A stretch of DNA of 64,000 nucleotides from Paraburkholderia silvatlantica (GCF_003096715.1 NZ_QEOL01000006.1:1-64000), one strand, 5' to 3'; shown: positions 44,326 to 52,949, counted from the stretch's first letter. Notes: generated from the sequence alone by a model not told the origin. Translations and numbers: made by a program.

Positions 44326-45711
44326 ATGAGCGACGCCGACCTGCTCTTTCGCCCCGACCTGCTTGCCAAATACGGCGCCAACGGCCCGCGCTACACGTCC
44401 TACCCCACAGCCCTGCAGTTCCGCGACGACTTCGATCCCGCCGACTACCGCCGCGCGGCGGCCGATCCGGGCGCGAGCGAAACCGACCTCTCGCTGTACT
44501 TCCACATTCCGTTCTGCGACACCGTCTGCTTCTATTGCGGCTGCAACAAGGTCATCACGAAGAACCGCGGCCGCGCGAGACCCTATCTCGCGCAGATGAT
44601 CCGCGAAGTGGAGCTGCAAGCCGCGCTCTTCGACACGAAGCGCCCCGTTTCGCAGCTGCATTGGGGCGGCGGCACGCCCACCTTTCTCTCGCTGGACGAA
44701 ATGAGCGCGCTCATGGCCGCCACGCGCGAACACTTCGCGCTGCAGCCCGACGACACCGGCGAATACTCGATCGAGATCGACCCGCGCGAAGCCACGGCGC
44801 AGACCATTGCGCATCTGCGCTCGCTCGGCTTCAACCGGCTGAGCCTGGGCGTTCAGGACTTCGATCCGGTCGTGCAAAAGGCGGTCAACCGCATCCAGCC
44901 CCTCGAGCTGACCGTCGACGTCATGAACGCCGCGCGTGCGAACGGCTTCGAATCGATCAGTGTCGATCTGATCTACGGCTTGCCGCACCAGAACGTCAAA
45001 ACATTCGGCCGCACGCTCGAGACGATGTTGCTGCTCGCGCCCGACCGCATCTCGGTGTTCGGCTACGCGCACATGCCGCATCTGTTCAAGATGCAGCGTC
45101 AGATGGACGAAACGACCTTGCCCTCGCCCGCGGAGCGCATGGCGCTGCTGAGGCTCGTGATCGAACAGCTCACCGAAGCGGGCTACGTCTACATCGGCAT
45201 GGATCATTTCGCACTGCCCACCGACGAACTCGCACGCGCCCAGGCGCAACGCACGCTGCACCGCAATTTCCAGGGTTACAGCACGCGCGCCGACTGCGAC
45301 CTGATCGGCTTTGGCGCCTCGGCAATCGGCAAGGTCGGCGACGTCTACGCGCAGAACGCGAAGGACCTGATCGGCTACGGCGCAGCGATCGGCGCGGACA
45401 AGCTCGCGACCGCGAAGGGCGTGCGCCTCACGGCCGATGATCGTCTGCGCCGCGACATCATCACGGAGCTCATGTGCAATCTCGAACTGCGCTACGACGA
45501 GTTCGAGGCTGCCTACGGCATTCGTTTTCCGGCGGCCTTTGCGGCCGAACTCGACCGGCTGCGCGAGTTCGAACGCGACGGGCTCGTGGCGCGCAGCGCC
45601 GAGCGCCTCGAGGTGCTGCCCGCCGGGCGCATGCTGGTGCGCAATATCGCGATGGTGTTCGACCGCTATCTCAGCGCACAGCAGGCCGAACGGTTCTCGC
45701 GGACGATTTGA
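44326..45711 (+). CDS. hemN: Oxygen-independent coproporphyrinogen III oxidase
   Basis: 461 aa radical-SAM enzyme. The cluster motif CDTVCFYCGCNKV has the CxxxCxxC cysteines plus the following HemN-specific cysteine, and the opening YNGPRYTSYPTALQF-like block is present. It converts coproporphyrinogen III to protoporphyrinogen IX without oxygen. It lies directly upstream of the split tRNA-Leu, the left border of the island. Confidence 0.96.
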   Translation: MSDADLLFRPDLLAKYGANGPRYTSYPTALQFRDDFDPADYRRAAADPGASETDLSLYFHIPFCDTVCFYCGCNKVITKNRGRARPYLAQMIREVELQAALFDTKRPVSQLHWGGGTPTFLSLDEMSALMAATREHFALQPDDTGEYSIEIDPREATAQTIAHLRSLGFNRLSLGVQDFDPVVQKAVNRIQPLELTVDVMNAARANGFESISVDLIYGLPHQNVKTFGRTLETMLLLAPDRISVFGYAHMPHLFKMQRQMDETTLPSPAERMALLRLVIEQLTEAGYVYIGMDHFALPTDELARAQAQRTLHRNFQGYSTRADCDLIGFGASAIGKVGDVYAQNAKDLIGYGAAIGADKLATAKGVRLTADDRLRRDIITELMCNLELRYDEFEAAYGIRFPAAFAAELDRLREFERDGLVARSAERLEVLPAGRMLVRNIAMVFDRYLSAQQAERFSRTI

Positions 45712-45732
45712 CGGCTTGCGGGCGCCGCGTAG

Positions 45733-45761
45733 TTGCCTGGGCGGCCGATTTGCGTCATAAT
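45733..45761 (+). promoter_or_regulatory. Candidate sigma-70 promoter of the split tRNA-Leu
   Basis: TTGCCT (45733-45738), a 17-bp spacer and CATAAT (45756-45761) lie about 97 bp before the tRNA start. I see no terminator between it and the intron-containing tRNA-Leu, so it may now drive the island's copy. Confidence 0.55.
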
Positions 45762-45807
45762 CACCGGCTACTTCGAGCGCTTGCATGTCTGCGCTCGGGT
45801 GCGAAAA

Positions 45808-45843
45808 ATGGGCAAAAGCACAAACATGGGCAAAAGCACAAAC
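45808..45843 (+). repeat. Perfect 18-bp tandem duplication
   Basis: ATGGGCAAAAGCACAAAC occurs twice in a row (45808-45825 and 45826-45843) in the leader just before the tRNA-Leu 5' half. No protein function; possibly slippage. Confidence 0.95.
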
Positions 45844-45857
45844 GCACCCAGATACAC

Positions 45858-45896
45858 GCCTCGGTGGTGAAATTGGTAGACGCGCCGGACTCAAAA
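45858..45896 (+). pseudogene. tRNA-Leu(CAA) 5' half, cut in anticodon loop by island
   Basis: GCCTCGG acceptor strand, D-arm GTGAAATTGGTAGAC, anticodon stem CCGGA and loop CTCAAAA. After 45896 the sequence departs from tRNA. Joined to 63900-63945 it makes a complete tRNA-Leu with pairing acceptor (GCCTCGG/CCGAGGC), anticodon stem (CCGGA/TCCGG) and T-arm. The island does not supply a matching 3' half here, so this gene is broken. Confidence 0.93.
45884..45896 (+). repeat. attL core
   Basis: GCCGGACTCAAAA, identical to 63887-63899. It covers the 5' strand of the anticodon stem and the whole loop of the host tRNA-Leu, so strand exchange falls in the anticodon loop. Confidence 0.92.
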
Positions 45897-45914
45897 ATAG
45901 GTACTTGTACCTAT
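45897..45914. promoter_or_regulatory. 18-bp palindrome at island left end
   Basis: ATAGGTACTTGTACCTAT: 8-bp perfect arms with a 2-nt centre, starting one base after the attL core. Likely an integrase or accessory-protein site. It lacks a T-tract, so it is unlikely to be a terminator. Confidence 0.6.
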
Positions 45915-46010
45915 GGTTAGCTTGGGTTCATCGTCCGCAAAGCCATGTCACACAAGGGTTTTCAGGAAAAAGCGACTTCCGGTGGAAAAATCTGTTTTTC
46001 TCACTAGGGG

Positions 46011-46024
46011 CCAGCTAGGAGCCA
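46011..46024 (+). repeat. Left subterminal repeat
   Basis: CCAGCTAGGAGCCA, matching 63749-63762 at 13 of 14 positions in the same direction, 114 bp inside the attL core. Possible integrase arm-type site. Confidence 0.6.
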
Positions 46025-46075
46025 GAGCGACGCAGGCTGGGTCGTAGTCAGTAGTTGAAGTATCATGCGCGTCAC

Positions 46076-46399
46076 GCCCGAGTGGTGAAATTGGTAGACG
46101 CAGGGGACTCAGATCACATAATTTGAGCCCTCCGGGGGAAACCCCAGAGGTGAAGCCCGTCAAACTCGGTGAAGGCCCTGGACGCAAGTCCGAGCTAATG
46201 CCGAGCCAAGCCCTCGAATCGAAAGGTTCGAGGGAAGGTGTAGAGAGCAGACGGCGGGCACCTACGGCCGCAAGGCTATGGTGAAGGCGTGCTCCAGACC
46301 ACGAACGTTCTGCCCTGTGCAGGACGGCGGCGAAAGCCGAAGTGGGAAGAAAATCCCCCGCCGCAAGGCGTGCCGGTTCGATTCCGGCCTCGGGCACCA
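46076..46399 (+). tRNA. tRNA-Leu (CAA) interrupted by a group I intron
   Basis: Exon 1 is 46076-46110 and exon 2 is 46350-46399. Spliced, it has acceptor GCCCGAG/CTCGGGC, anticodon stem GGGGA/TCCCC, loop CTCAAAA (anticodon CAA), variable arm CGCCGCAAGGCG, T-arm GCCGG/CCGGC, discriminator A and encoded CCA. It is a different sequence from the broken host tRNA, notably in the anticodon stem. A weak -10 (TATCAT, 46061-46066) precedes it, and an intrinsic terminator follows. Confidence 0.93.
46111..46349 (+). ncRNA. Group I self-splicing intron, 239 nt, no ORF
   Basis: It lies between anticodon bases C34 and A35. The interior has blocks alignable by eye to the Azoarcus tRNA-Ile intron: GTCAAACTCGGTGAA, ATGCCGAGCCAAGC, GAAGGTGTAGAGA, AGACGGC and GGCTATGGTGAAGGC, the P3-P8 core. 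It ends in G (46349), the omega-G. The internal guide ATTTGAG (46121-46127) pairs GAG with exon-1 CTC (P1) and TTT with exon-2 AAA (P10). The splice-site pair would be C-G rather than the usual U-G. Related compact introns self-splice in vitro; here that is inferred. Confidence 0.9.
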
Positions 46400-46403
46400 A
46401 TTC

Positions 46404-46438
46404 AAAAGCCGTCTCTGTTCATGCAGAGGCGGCTTTTT
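46404..46438 (+). terminator. Intrinsic terminator after intron-containing tRNA-Leu
   Basis: AAAAGCCGTCTCTG, a 6-nt loop, CAGAGGCGGCTTTTT: a GC stem with one mismatch followed by T5. It ends the tRNA transcript before the SIR2 gene. Confidence 0.88.
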
Positions 46439-46502
46439 CACATCTACGCAGCAGGCATCTCCACCACGCTCGCCAGAACGAGTGTTTACTGGATACCGCT
46501 AA

Positions 46503-49500
46503 ATGCAGTTTGTCCGTCACGGTCCTGATATTCCCGAACGTCTGTTGCAGGCGCACGAAGACGGGCGTGTAGTTTTCTTCTGCGGCGCGGGCATTTCCTA
46601 CCCCGCGCGGTTGCCCGGCTTTTCCGGTCTGGTGGAGAGGCTCTATCAAGCCCTTTCGGTCACGCCCAATCCGGTACAACAGTCCGCGATCAAGGCCGGG
46701 CAGTTCGACACCGCCATTGGCCTGTTGGAAGCGGATGTCGTCGGTGGTCGAGGAAAAGTGCGCAGTGAACTGGCAACGATCCTGACGCCTAACCTCACGG
46801 CCCCGAACGCGACAGCCACACACGAAGCCCTGCTGACACTGGCGCAGAACCGCGAGGGCCGCACTCGGCTCATCACCACCAACTTCGATCGCCTGTTCGA
46901 GGAAGTCAGGATAGCGAGATCGTTTTTACTCCCAGACTTCAAAGCCCCACTACTCCCTGTACCGAAGACCCGATGGGACGGCTTGGTGTATCTGCATGGC
47001 CTGTTACCCGTTACACCAACGGCGGGCGATCTGGATCGGCTGGTCGTTTCTAGCGGTGACTTCGGGCTGGCTTACCTGACCGAACGCTGGGCCGCCCGTT
47101 TCGTCAGCGAGTTATTCCGCAACTTCACTGTCTGCTTCGTCGGCTATAGCATCAACGATCCAGTGTTGCGCTACATGATGGATGCGTTGGCCGCCGACCG
47201 TCTGCTGGGGGAGTCTCCGCCGGAAATGTTCGCCTTCGGCAGCTATTCCAAAGGTAAGGAGGTGGATCGAGCCAGCGAATGGAAGGCGAAGAACGTCACA
47301 CCCATTCTCTATCGCGAGCACCAGCATCACGCCTATTTACACAAGACCCTGCGTGCTTGGGCCAACACTTACCGCGACGGCGTGCGCGGCAAGGAACGTA
47401 TCGTCGTTGAATGCGCTATCGCCCGCCCGTTAGCGAGCACGAAGCAGGACGATTTCGTCGGGCGGATGCTGTGGGCGTTGAGCGATCCGGGCGGCTTGCC
47501 CGCAAAGCGGTTCGCGGAACTCGACCCCGTACCGTCACTGGACTGGCTGGAGCCGTTGAGTGAGGCACTCTATCGGCATGCCGACCTGGGACGATTTAGC
47601 GTGCCGCCCCAAACTGCCGTGGACGACAAACTCGCCTACAGCTTGATCAGCAGGCCCACCCCATATCCGCTCGCACCGTGGATGAGGATTGTCGACGCCG
47701 GGCATCGCAACAGCGGCTGGGATGCGGTGATGTTCCAACTGGCCCGTTGGCTGCTCCGTCACCTCGACGACCCAAAGCTGTTGATCTGGCTGATCAAGCG
47801 CGGTGGCCAACTGCACGACCAATTGATCTGGTTGATCGAACGTCGTCTCGACGAACTGGACAAGCTCGCAAACGGCGGTGACGCCACCGAATTGGGGCGC
47901 ATTCGGGCAAATGCACCCAACGCTTTTCCTCGTCCCGCGATGCGAACGCTCTGGCGTTTGCTACTCAACGGCCATGCGAGATCTGGACCGCATGACCTAA
48001 GCCTCTACCGTTGGCGCGATCAATTCAAGCACGATGGGTTGACCGCCAGCGTGCGCCTGGCTCTTCGGAAAACATTGACACCTTGCCTGTCATTGCGCGA
48101 GCCCTTCCGCTGGTCTGACGCGGACGATGACAACGAAGCGCGAGATCGCATCAAGAACATTGTGGCATGGGAAGTCGTGCTGGCATCGGATCACGTCCAT
48201 TCCGGCCTGCGCGACCTGCCCAAAGATGAATGGTGGACGGCAGCATTGCCGGAATTACTGGACGATTTCAGCGCCTTGCTGCGCGACGCGCTTGACTTGA
48301 TGCGTGAGCTTGGCGGCGTGGACAGCGAGAGCGATCACTCGTATGTCCATCAACCTTCGATTTCAGATCACTCGCAGAACAAGGACTTCCACGATTGGAC
48401 GGCGCTGATCGAACTGGCCCGCGATGCGTGGTTGGCCACCGTCACGAAGTCGCCGGAACGGGCGCGAGTCATTGCCGAGACCTGGGCGCACGGACCGTAT
48501 CCGGTATTTCGACGGCTCGCGCTGTTTGCCGCCGCACAGGGGCGTGTCATTCCGCTTCGGCGGGCACTCGACTGGCTGTTGACGGATAGGCGGCGGTGGC
48601 TCTGGTCGGAGGAAACAAGACGCGAAACCTTGCGCCTGCTGGTTTCTTTGGCACCGCAACTGGACGCAGCGATGCGGGCTGAACTGGAGCAGGCCGTTCT
48701 TTCTGGGCCACCCCGCGACCTGTACCGCGCCGATATCGAGCCCGATGTTTGGAACAACATTGTGGATCACGGCGTATGGCTGCGGCTTGCGAAAATGGCC
48801 CAAACGGGCACAACGCTCAGCGAAGCGGGACAATCGCGGCTCGATGCGCTCTCCGCACAATACCGATGGCAGCTTGCAGCGGATGAGAGTGACGAATTTC
48901 CCATCTGGATGGGAGGCGGTTGGGTCGGCGATCGTGATCCGTGGAAGCCGTTCACTCCTATTCCGCGCACGAGGCGTGGCGTATTGGACTATCTGCTGGC
49001 GCATCCCGTTCTGGAAGATTCGCAGCAAGACGACTGGCGCAAGCTGTGCTCGGAGATGTTTCAGGCGACGGCCTACGCCTTGTGCAGGCTCGCGCAGCAG
49101 AACAAGTGGCCGGTCGAACGCTGGCGCGATGCGCTGCAAGCCTGGGCGGAAGAAAAGCTGCGCGACCGTTCGTGGCACTTCATGGCTCCAGTTGTCGTCG
49201 ATGCCCCTGATGACGTGGCGCAAGCCTTGTCTCATGGCATCGGTTGGTGGCTGCAAGCCGTGGCGAAAACCTTGAAGGGTCACGAAGATCACTTCCTGAC
49301 GCTGGCCAAGCGCATCTTGCGCTTGGATTTCGAGGACGCCGGCGACGCTAGCGATCCCGTCTCCCGCGCTATCAATCATCCCGTCGGTCATGTGACGCAG
49401 GCGTTGCTGGATTGGTGGTACCGCCAAGAACCAAACGATGGGCAAGGGCTTCCGGAATCTATCAAGTCCATCTTCACGGAGCTTTGTGATACGCAGATCG

Positions 49501-50294
49501 CCAAGTTCAGGCACGCTCGAGTATTGCTGGTAGCCCACACTCTCTCGTTATTCCGGGTGGATAAGGCTTGGTCTGAGCAGCACCTTCTGCCATTGCTCGA
49601 CTGGAATCGTTCCGAAGCCGAAGCACAGGCGGTCTGGGAAGGTTTCCTTTGGTCACCTCGGCTGTATCGCCCGTTGATGGAGGCAATCAAGCCCGCCCTC
49701 CTCGACACGGTCAATCACTACGCACAGTTGGGCGAGCACAATAAACAGTTCGCGGCGTTCCTTACATTCGCGGCGCTCGACCCCGGCGACACTTTCACCA
49801 TAACGCAACTGGCCACTGCCATCCGCGCACTTCCTGCGGATGGCCTGAGCGAATCAGCCCAGGCTTTGGTGCGGGCGCTGGAAGGCGCAGGTGATCAGCG
49901 AGAGGATTACTGGAAAAACCGGATCTTGCCGTTTTGGGAAAAGATCTGGCCGAAATCCAATGATCAGGCATCGAGCGCCAACGGCGAATCGCTGGCTCGC
50001 CTGTGCGTCGCGGCAGGCGGTGAGTTCCCATCGGCGATGGCAGTGCTCGGAAATTGGTTGCGCGAGGTCCAGCACCCCGACTACGTAATTCATCAGTTGC
50101 GGGAATCCGGTCTGTGCGCCCGTTTTCCTGAAGACGCACTGCAACTGCTATTCACCATCTTGGGCAATCAGCCGTCATGGCTGTCGCCAGAGCTGCGCCA
50201 ATGCCTCGAAGCCATCGGTCAAGCTGCACCTAATCTGCGTCAGGATCATAGGTTTATGAGAGTAGATGAACTCGCACGGAGATTTGGTATTTGA
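46503..50294 (+). CDS. SIR2-domain large protein, Dsr1-like antiphage candidate
   Basis: 1263 aa. An N-terminal SIR2 domain (about 20-290) has the NAD-binding GAGIS (28-32), TTNFD (125-129), the catalytic histidine His165 in YLHG, and GYSINDP (214-220). The remaining ~970 residues are helix-rich without a recognised motif, probably a sensor of helical repeats. Size and layout match defence-associated sirtuins of the Dsr1 kind, which deplete NAD+ on phage infection. Known for that family; here inferred. No strong ribosome site is visible. It ends 18 bp before the convergent DUF2274 gene. Confidence 0.85.
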   Translation: MQFVRHGPDIPERLLQAHEDGRVVFFCGAGISYPARLPGFSGLVERLYQALSVTPNPVQQSAIKAGQFDTAIGLLEADVVGGRGKVRSELATILTPNLTAPNATATHEALLTLAQNREGRTRLITTNFDRLFEEVRIARSFLLPDFKAPLLPVPKTRWDGLVYLHGLLPVTPTAGDLDRLVVSSGDFGLAYLTERWAARFVSELFRNFTVCFVGYSINDPVLRYMMDALAADRLLGESPPEMFAFGSYSKGKEVDRASEWKAKNVTPILYREHQHHAYLHKTLRAWANTYRDGVRGKERIVVECAIARPLASTKQDDFVGRMLWALSDPGGLPAKRFAELDPVPSLDWLEPLSEALYRHADLGRFSVPPQTAVDDKLAYSLISRPTPYPLAPWMRIVDAGHRNSGWDAVMFQLARWLLRHLDDPKLLIWLIKRGGQLHDQLIWLIERRLDELDKLANGGDATELGRIRANAPNAFPRPAMRTLWRLLLNGHARSGPHDLSLYRWRDQFKHDGLTASVRLALRKTLTPCLSLREPFRWSDADDDNEARDRIKNIVAWEVVLASDHVHSGLRDLPKDEWWTAALPELLDDFSALLRDALDLMRELGGVDSESDHSYVHQPSISDHSQNKDFHDWTALIELARDAWLATVTKSPERARVIAETWAHGPYPVFRRLALFAAAQGRVIPLRRALDWLLTDRRRWLWSEETRRETLRLLVSLAPQLDAAMRAELEQAVLSGPPRDLYRADIEPDVWNNIVDHGVWLRLAKMAQTGTTLSEAGQSRLDALSAQYRWQLAADESDEFPIWMGGGWVGDRDPWKPFTPIPRTRRGVLDYLLAHPVLEDSQQDDWRKLCSEMFQATAYALCRLAQQNKWPVERWRDALQAWAEEKLRDRSWHFMAPVVVDAPDDVAQALSHGIGWWLQAVAKTLKGHEDHFLTLAKRILRLDFEDAGDASDPVSRAINHPVGHVTQALLDWWYRQEPNDGQGLPESIKSIFTELCDTQIAKFRHARVLLVAHTLSLFRVDKAWSEQHLLPLLDWNRSEAEAQAVWEGFLWSPRLYRPLMEAIKPALLDTVNHYAQLGEHNKQFAAFLTFAALDPGDTFTITQLATAIRALPADGLSESAQALVRALEGAGDQREDYWKNRILPFWEKIWPKSNDQASSANGESLARLCVAAGGEFPSAMAVLGNWLREVQHPDYVIHQLRESGLCARFPEDALQLLFTILGNQPSWLSPELRQCLEAIGQAAPNLRQDHRFMRVDELARRFGI

Positions 50295-50312
50295 CAATGG
50301 TGCCCAGTCACC

Positions 50313-50552
50313 TCACGCAGGAGCGGCTTTCTCGTTCTTTCCACGGCGCTTGAACCCGCGATCTCCGGCCATGAACATTTCCAGCATGTGGGGGATCAGC
50401 ACCGTGGCATCGACCGCCTCGCCGTAGGTCTGCGCGTACAGCGCTGCGTAGCGGTCGAGATCGGCTTTCAAGCCGGCCGGACATGCGAAGGTCAGCTTGA
50501 TGCTCTCGGTTCGGGGCAGCGGCCCCAAGCGCAGCTTGCGCGTCGTGCTCAT
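50313..50552 (-). CDS. DUF2274 protein of conjugation cluster
   Basis: 79 aa. RLGPLPRTESIKLTFACPAGLKADLDRYAALYAQTYGE...LIPHMLEMFMAGDRGFKRR is the DUF2274 pattern, a small protein usually last in trbBCDEJLFGI clusters. It overlaps trbI by 4 bp (ATGA). Likely left over and without function, as the rest of the trb genes are gone. Confidence 0.85.
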   Translation of the reverse strand: MSTTRKLRLGPLPRTESIKLTFACPAGLKADLDRYAALYAQTYGEAVDATVLIPHMLEMFMAGDRGFKRRGKNEKAAPA

Positions 50553-51439
50553 CGTGAACTCCCACGCTGGAAGAACAGCGGCTGGTACGGTCGCAGCACC
50601 ATGTCCTTGTTCACCATCACCTCCACCGGCAGGCCCGGCCGAGCAGTAAGCGTCGGCTGGACGCTGAGGTTGCGGCGTGTGATTTCCTGGCCGACCTGAT
50701 TGGCCGTGTCCTGCGCGCTATCGCGCAGCGCAAGGACGGTATTGCCGTTGTTGAGATTGCCCTGATTCGACATGGCCATCTCGGAGCTGACGCCGAGCAT
50801 CGTGGACAAGGCCGCGCCAGCCAGGATGCGGCCCCAATGCCAGTCCACCCCGTCTTCCAGGCCCGCGTAGCCGGCCGGATCGATGCCAGGCAGCTTGTCG
50901 AGCGCGATCGACGAGGCATCGGGCAACACGAGACGCAGCCAGACCAGCAGCATGCGCCGCTGTCCGAACGCCACCTGGCTGTCGTAGCGCCCAATCAGTC
51001 GCGAGCCTTGCGGGATCAGCAGATACTTCCCTGTCGCCGTGTCGTAGACCGGCTGCGTGACCTCGGCAATGATCGACCCCGGCAAATCGGAATTGATGCC
51101 CGTCACCAGCGCCGCCGGAATGACGGTGCCGGCCATCACGGTGTACGGCGAGGCCGGCGTCTGCAAGGTGCCGCTGTTGCTCGTTGCGCTATCGCCACCC
51201 TTGGCCATGAACGCTTCTTTCTGGCTCTGCCGGTTCTGCACGGCTGTCGGATCATTCGGTTGCGCCGCCGTCGAGGCGGGGCCTGCTGCTTGCGGATCGA
51301 AGGCCGAGAGATTCCCCGCCGCTGGCGTTGCCGCCGATGCGGTCGATGCAACCGCTGCATGCTGGCCACCCGTCTGATTGCTGGTGCAGAAGAACACCGA
51401 CGACCCCGCGGCGGCCTCAGCTTCTTGGCGCAGCGGCGC
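50549..51439 (-). pseudogene. trbI: TrbI conjugal transfer protein, N-terminally deleted
   Basis: About 296 codons of the C-terminal TrbI/VirB10 part: LRQEAEAAAGSSVFFCTSN, PYTVMAGTVIPAALVTGINSDLPGSIIAEVTQPVYDTATG, LIPQGSRLIGRYDSQVAFGQRR. Full TrbI is usually over 400 aa with a membrane anchor. Here the frame meets a TGA at 51458-51460, and homology seems to stop near 51439, marking a deletion joint with sequence past traF. A GTG at 51397 could still start a 282-aa fragment. Confidence 0.82.
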
Positions 51440-51574
51440 GCACGTCGGCCGCGCCTTTCACCTCCACCACGGCGCCGATCGGGTATGCGCCCGCACGACA
51501 CACGCAACGACACGACGACGGCCAGCAGGACGACACGCCGGATGGCACGATGAAGCGCAGCGAATCGGCGGCCA

Positions 51575-52162
51575 TCATCGACGTGTCTCCAGCCAGACCG
51601 GATGCGCGACGCCGAGCACATCGGATGTGCGCACCGGACCGAAATAGCGGCTGTCGAACGACGCCGGATTGGTCACGCTCAACAGGAACAGCTCGCCCGG
51701 CACGAGACGGCGGCATTGCTGCCAGGATGGCAGCGGTCGGCCCACGCGGTCGGCGGTCAGCAAGGCGGCCACCGGCATGCCGTCAACGCGCACGCTGCGA
51801 CCGAGGATACATACCTCTTGCGGCGCAACCGCTCCAATGCGTTTGAGTAGCGGCACCCGCGTCGGCAGGTAGCCGCGCTGCGCAGCCAGCGCGGCAGCTT
51901 TAGCCGGCAGCGGCACCAGCACGATGCTGTCCACGGACAACGGACGTGGCGGCGAGGCGGTGTGCGGATCGAACGGGTCGATGCGATACCAGCCGACCGC
52001 CACGCTGTCTGATGGGTTGTATGTCAGGCGCGTCAGCGGCGACACGAAGGACGCCCAGGCCAGCGCAGCGCAGCCGCAGGCGGATAGACCGGCCAGCACG
52101 ATGCGAGCGCGCACGCGCGAGCGAGGATGTGGCATGCTGCCGGTTGAGGAAATGGTCGTCAT
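51575..52162 (-). CDS. traF: TraF, S26-family conjugal signal peptidase
   Basis: 195 aa. One N-terminal membrane segment (about residues 17-38), then the catalytic serine in NPSDSVAVGWYRI and the catalytic lysine in PLLKRIGAVAPQEV, with a C-terminal SRYFGPV. TraF-type peptidases mature the conjugative pilin (TrbC). Start ATG 52162 overlaps the DUF2840 stop. The pilin gene is absent here. Confidence 0.88.
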   Translation of the reverse strand: MTTISSTGSMPHPRSRVRARIVLAGLSACGCAALAWASFVSPLTRLTYNPSDSVAVGWYRIDPFDPHTASPPRPLSVDSIVLVPLPAKAAALAAQRGYLPTRVPLLKRIGAVAPQEVCILGRSVRVDGMPVAALLTADRVGRPLPSWQQCRRLVPGELFLLSVTNPASFDSRYFGPVRTSDVLGVAHPVWLETRR

Positions 52163-52692
52163 GGCAGCATCCTCCCGGCCAGCCAGGCAGCATGCCGCTC
52201 GGCGGTGTATGCCGGCAGCGCCAGGCGTGCAGCGAGACGATTGCCGAGCGTGCGCCAGTACGCCGAAGACACGTCGGCGGGCGCGATGCCCTGTGCGTCG
52301 ATGGCGTCGAGCTGCGTCAGCACGGCACGCACGGCGGCTTCGCCCTCGGCGTGCAGCAGCAGGCGCGCGCCTGGCAACACGCCGGGGATGCGCTGCGCCG
52401 CATCCAGCGGCGTGCATGCCTGCATGACCATGAGCTGCCAGCGGATCGTCCCGTAATCGTTGGCGTGCCAGCGGATGCGGCAGAAAATCGCGCCCGGTTG
52501 GAACACCGCGACACGTCGCCAGCGGTCGAGCCGGACGATGCGCGACGGTTCGCCGAAGCGCAGATACAGGTCGATGCGTTGCTCGACGTAGGCAAGCGAT
52601 ACGCGGGTCAGCGGCGCGCCGCCGGCTTGGCCGTCGAGCGCCGCGAGCGACGGCGGCGGTAAAGCCGTGGCCGCCAGATCGGATGCGTTCAT
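52159..52692 (-). CDS. DUF2840 protein of Tn4371-type element
   Basis: 177 aa, with LTRVSLAYVEQRIDLYLRFGEPSRIVRLDRWRRVAVFQPGAIFCRIRW and YGTIRWQLMVMQA, which I recognise as DUF2840. Function unknown. It overlaps traF (4 bp) and the small gene upstream (4 bp) in a tightly coupled string. Confidence 0.85.
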   Translation of the reverse strand: MNASDLAATALPPPSLAALDGQAGGAPLTRVSLAYVEQRIDLYLRFGEPSRIVRLDRWRRVAVFQPGAIFCRIRWHANDYGTIRWQLMVMQACTPLDAAQRIPGVLPGARLLLHAEGEAAVRAVLTQLDAIDAQGIAPADVSSAYWRTLGNRLAARLALPAYTAERHAAWLAGRMLP

Positions 52693-52949
52693 GAGGTCTT
52701 CTCCGGGAACTCGCGTTCCAGCAGCGCGCGCAGCAGTTCGGCTACGGTCACGCCTTGCGTGAACGCCGACACCTTGATGCGGGCACGCATGGCGGGCGTG
52801 ATGTCGAGGGTCAGGCGCGCGGTGTAGAAGTCGCCTTTCTGGATGCCGTCGGCGTCGCCTTGGCGAACCCACGCCTCGGCGTGCGCGTTCGCTGGCGGAC
52901 GCGCGCCGATGGCGATGCGTTTGCCGTTGCGCTGGCTCATGCCGGCCAC
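52689..52949 (-). CDS. Small partition-associated protein, RHH-like
   Basis: 86 aa. The N-terminus is basic; the C-terminus (YTARLTLDITPAMRARIKVSAFTQGVTVAELLRALLEREF) has a ribbon-helix-helix-like pattern. It overlaps parA by 13 bp. Likely the DNA-binding partner of ParA, inferred from position and fold pattern. Confidence 0.78.
   Translation of the reverse strand: MAGMSQRNGKRIAIGARPPANAHAEAWVRQGDADGIQKGDFYTARLTLDITPAMRARIKVSAFTQGVTVAELLRALLEREFPEKTS

Noticed and set aside
45897..45914. The 18-bp palindrome as a transcription terminator
   Set aside because: It has a low-GC stem and no following T-run.
45897..46075. A tRNA 3' half supplied by the island at the left junction
   Set aside because: The sequence after the core does not contain the anticodon 3' strand, variable arm or T-arm of tRNA-Leu. 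Only the separate intron-bearing gene is complete.
46111..46349. Reading the insert as unrelated intergenic DNA between two partial tRNAs
   Set aside because: The exons fold to a perfect tRNA, the insert ends in G, has a guide matching both exons and shares several core blocks with a known group I intron.
51417..51716. A 99-aa minus-strand gene between trbI remnant and traF
   Set aside because: It largely overlaps the 3' end of traF in another frame. The small part beyond traF may be the start of a deleted transfer gene, but I cannot identify it.
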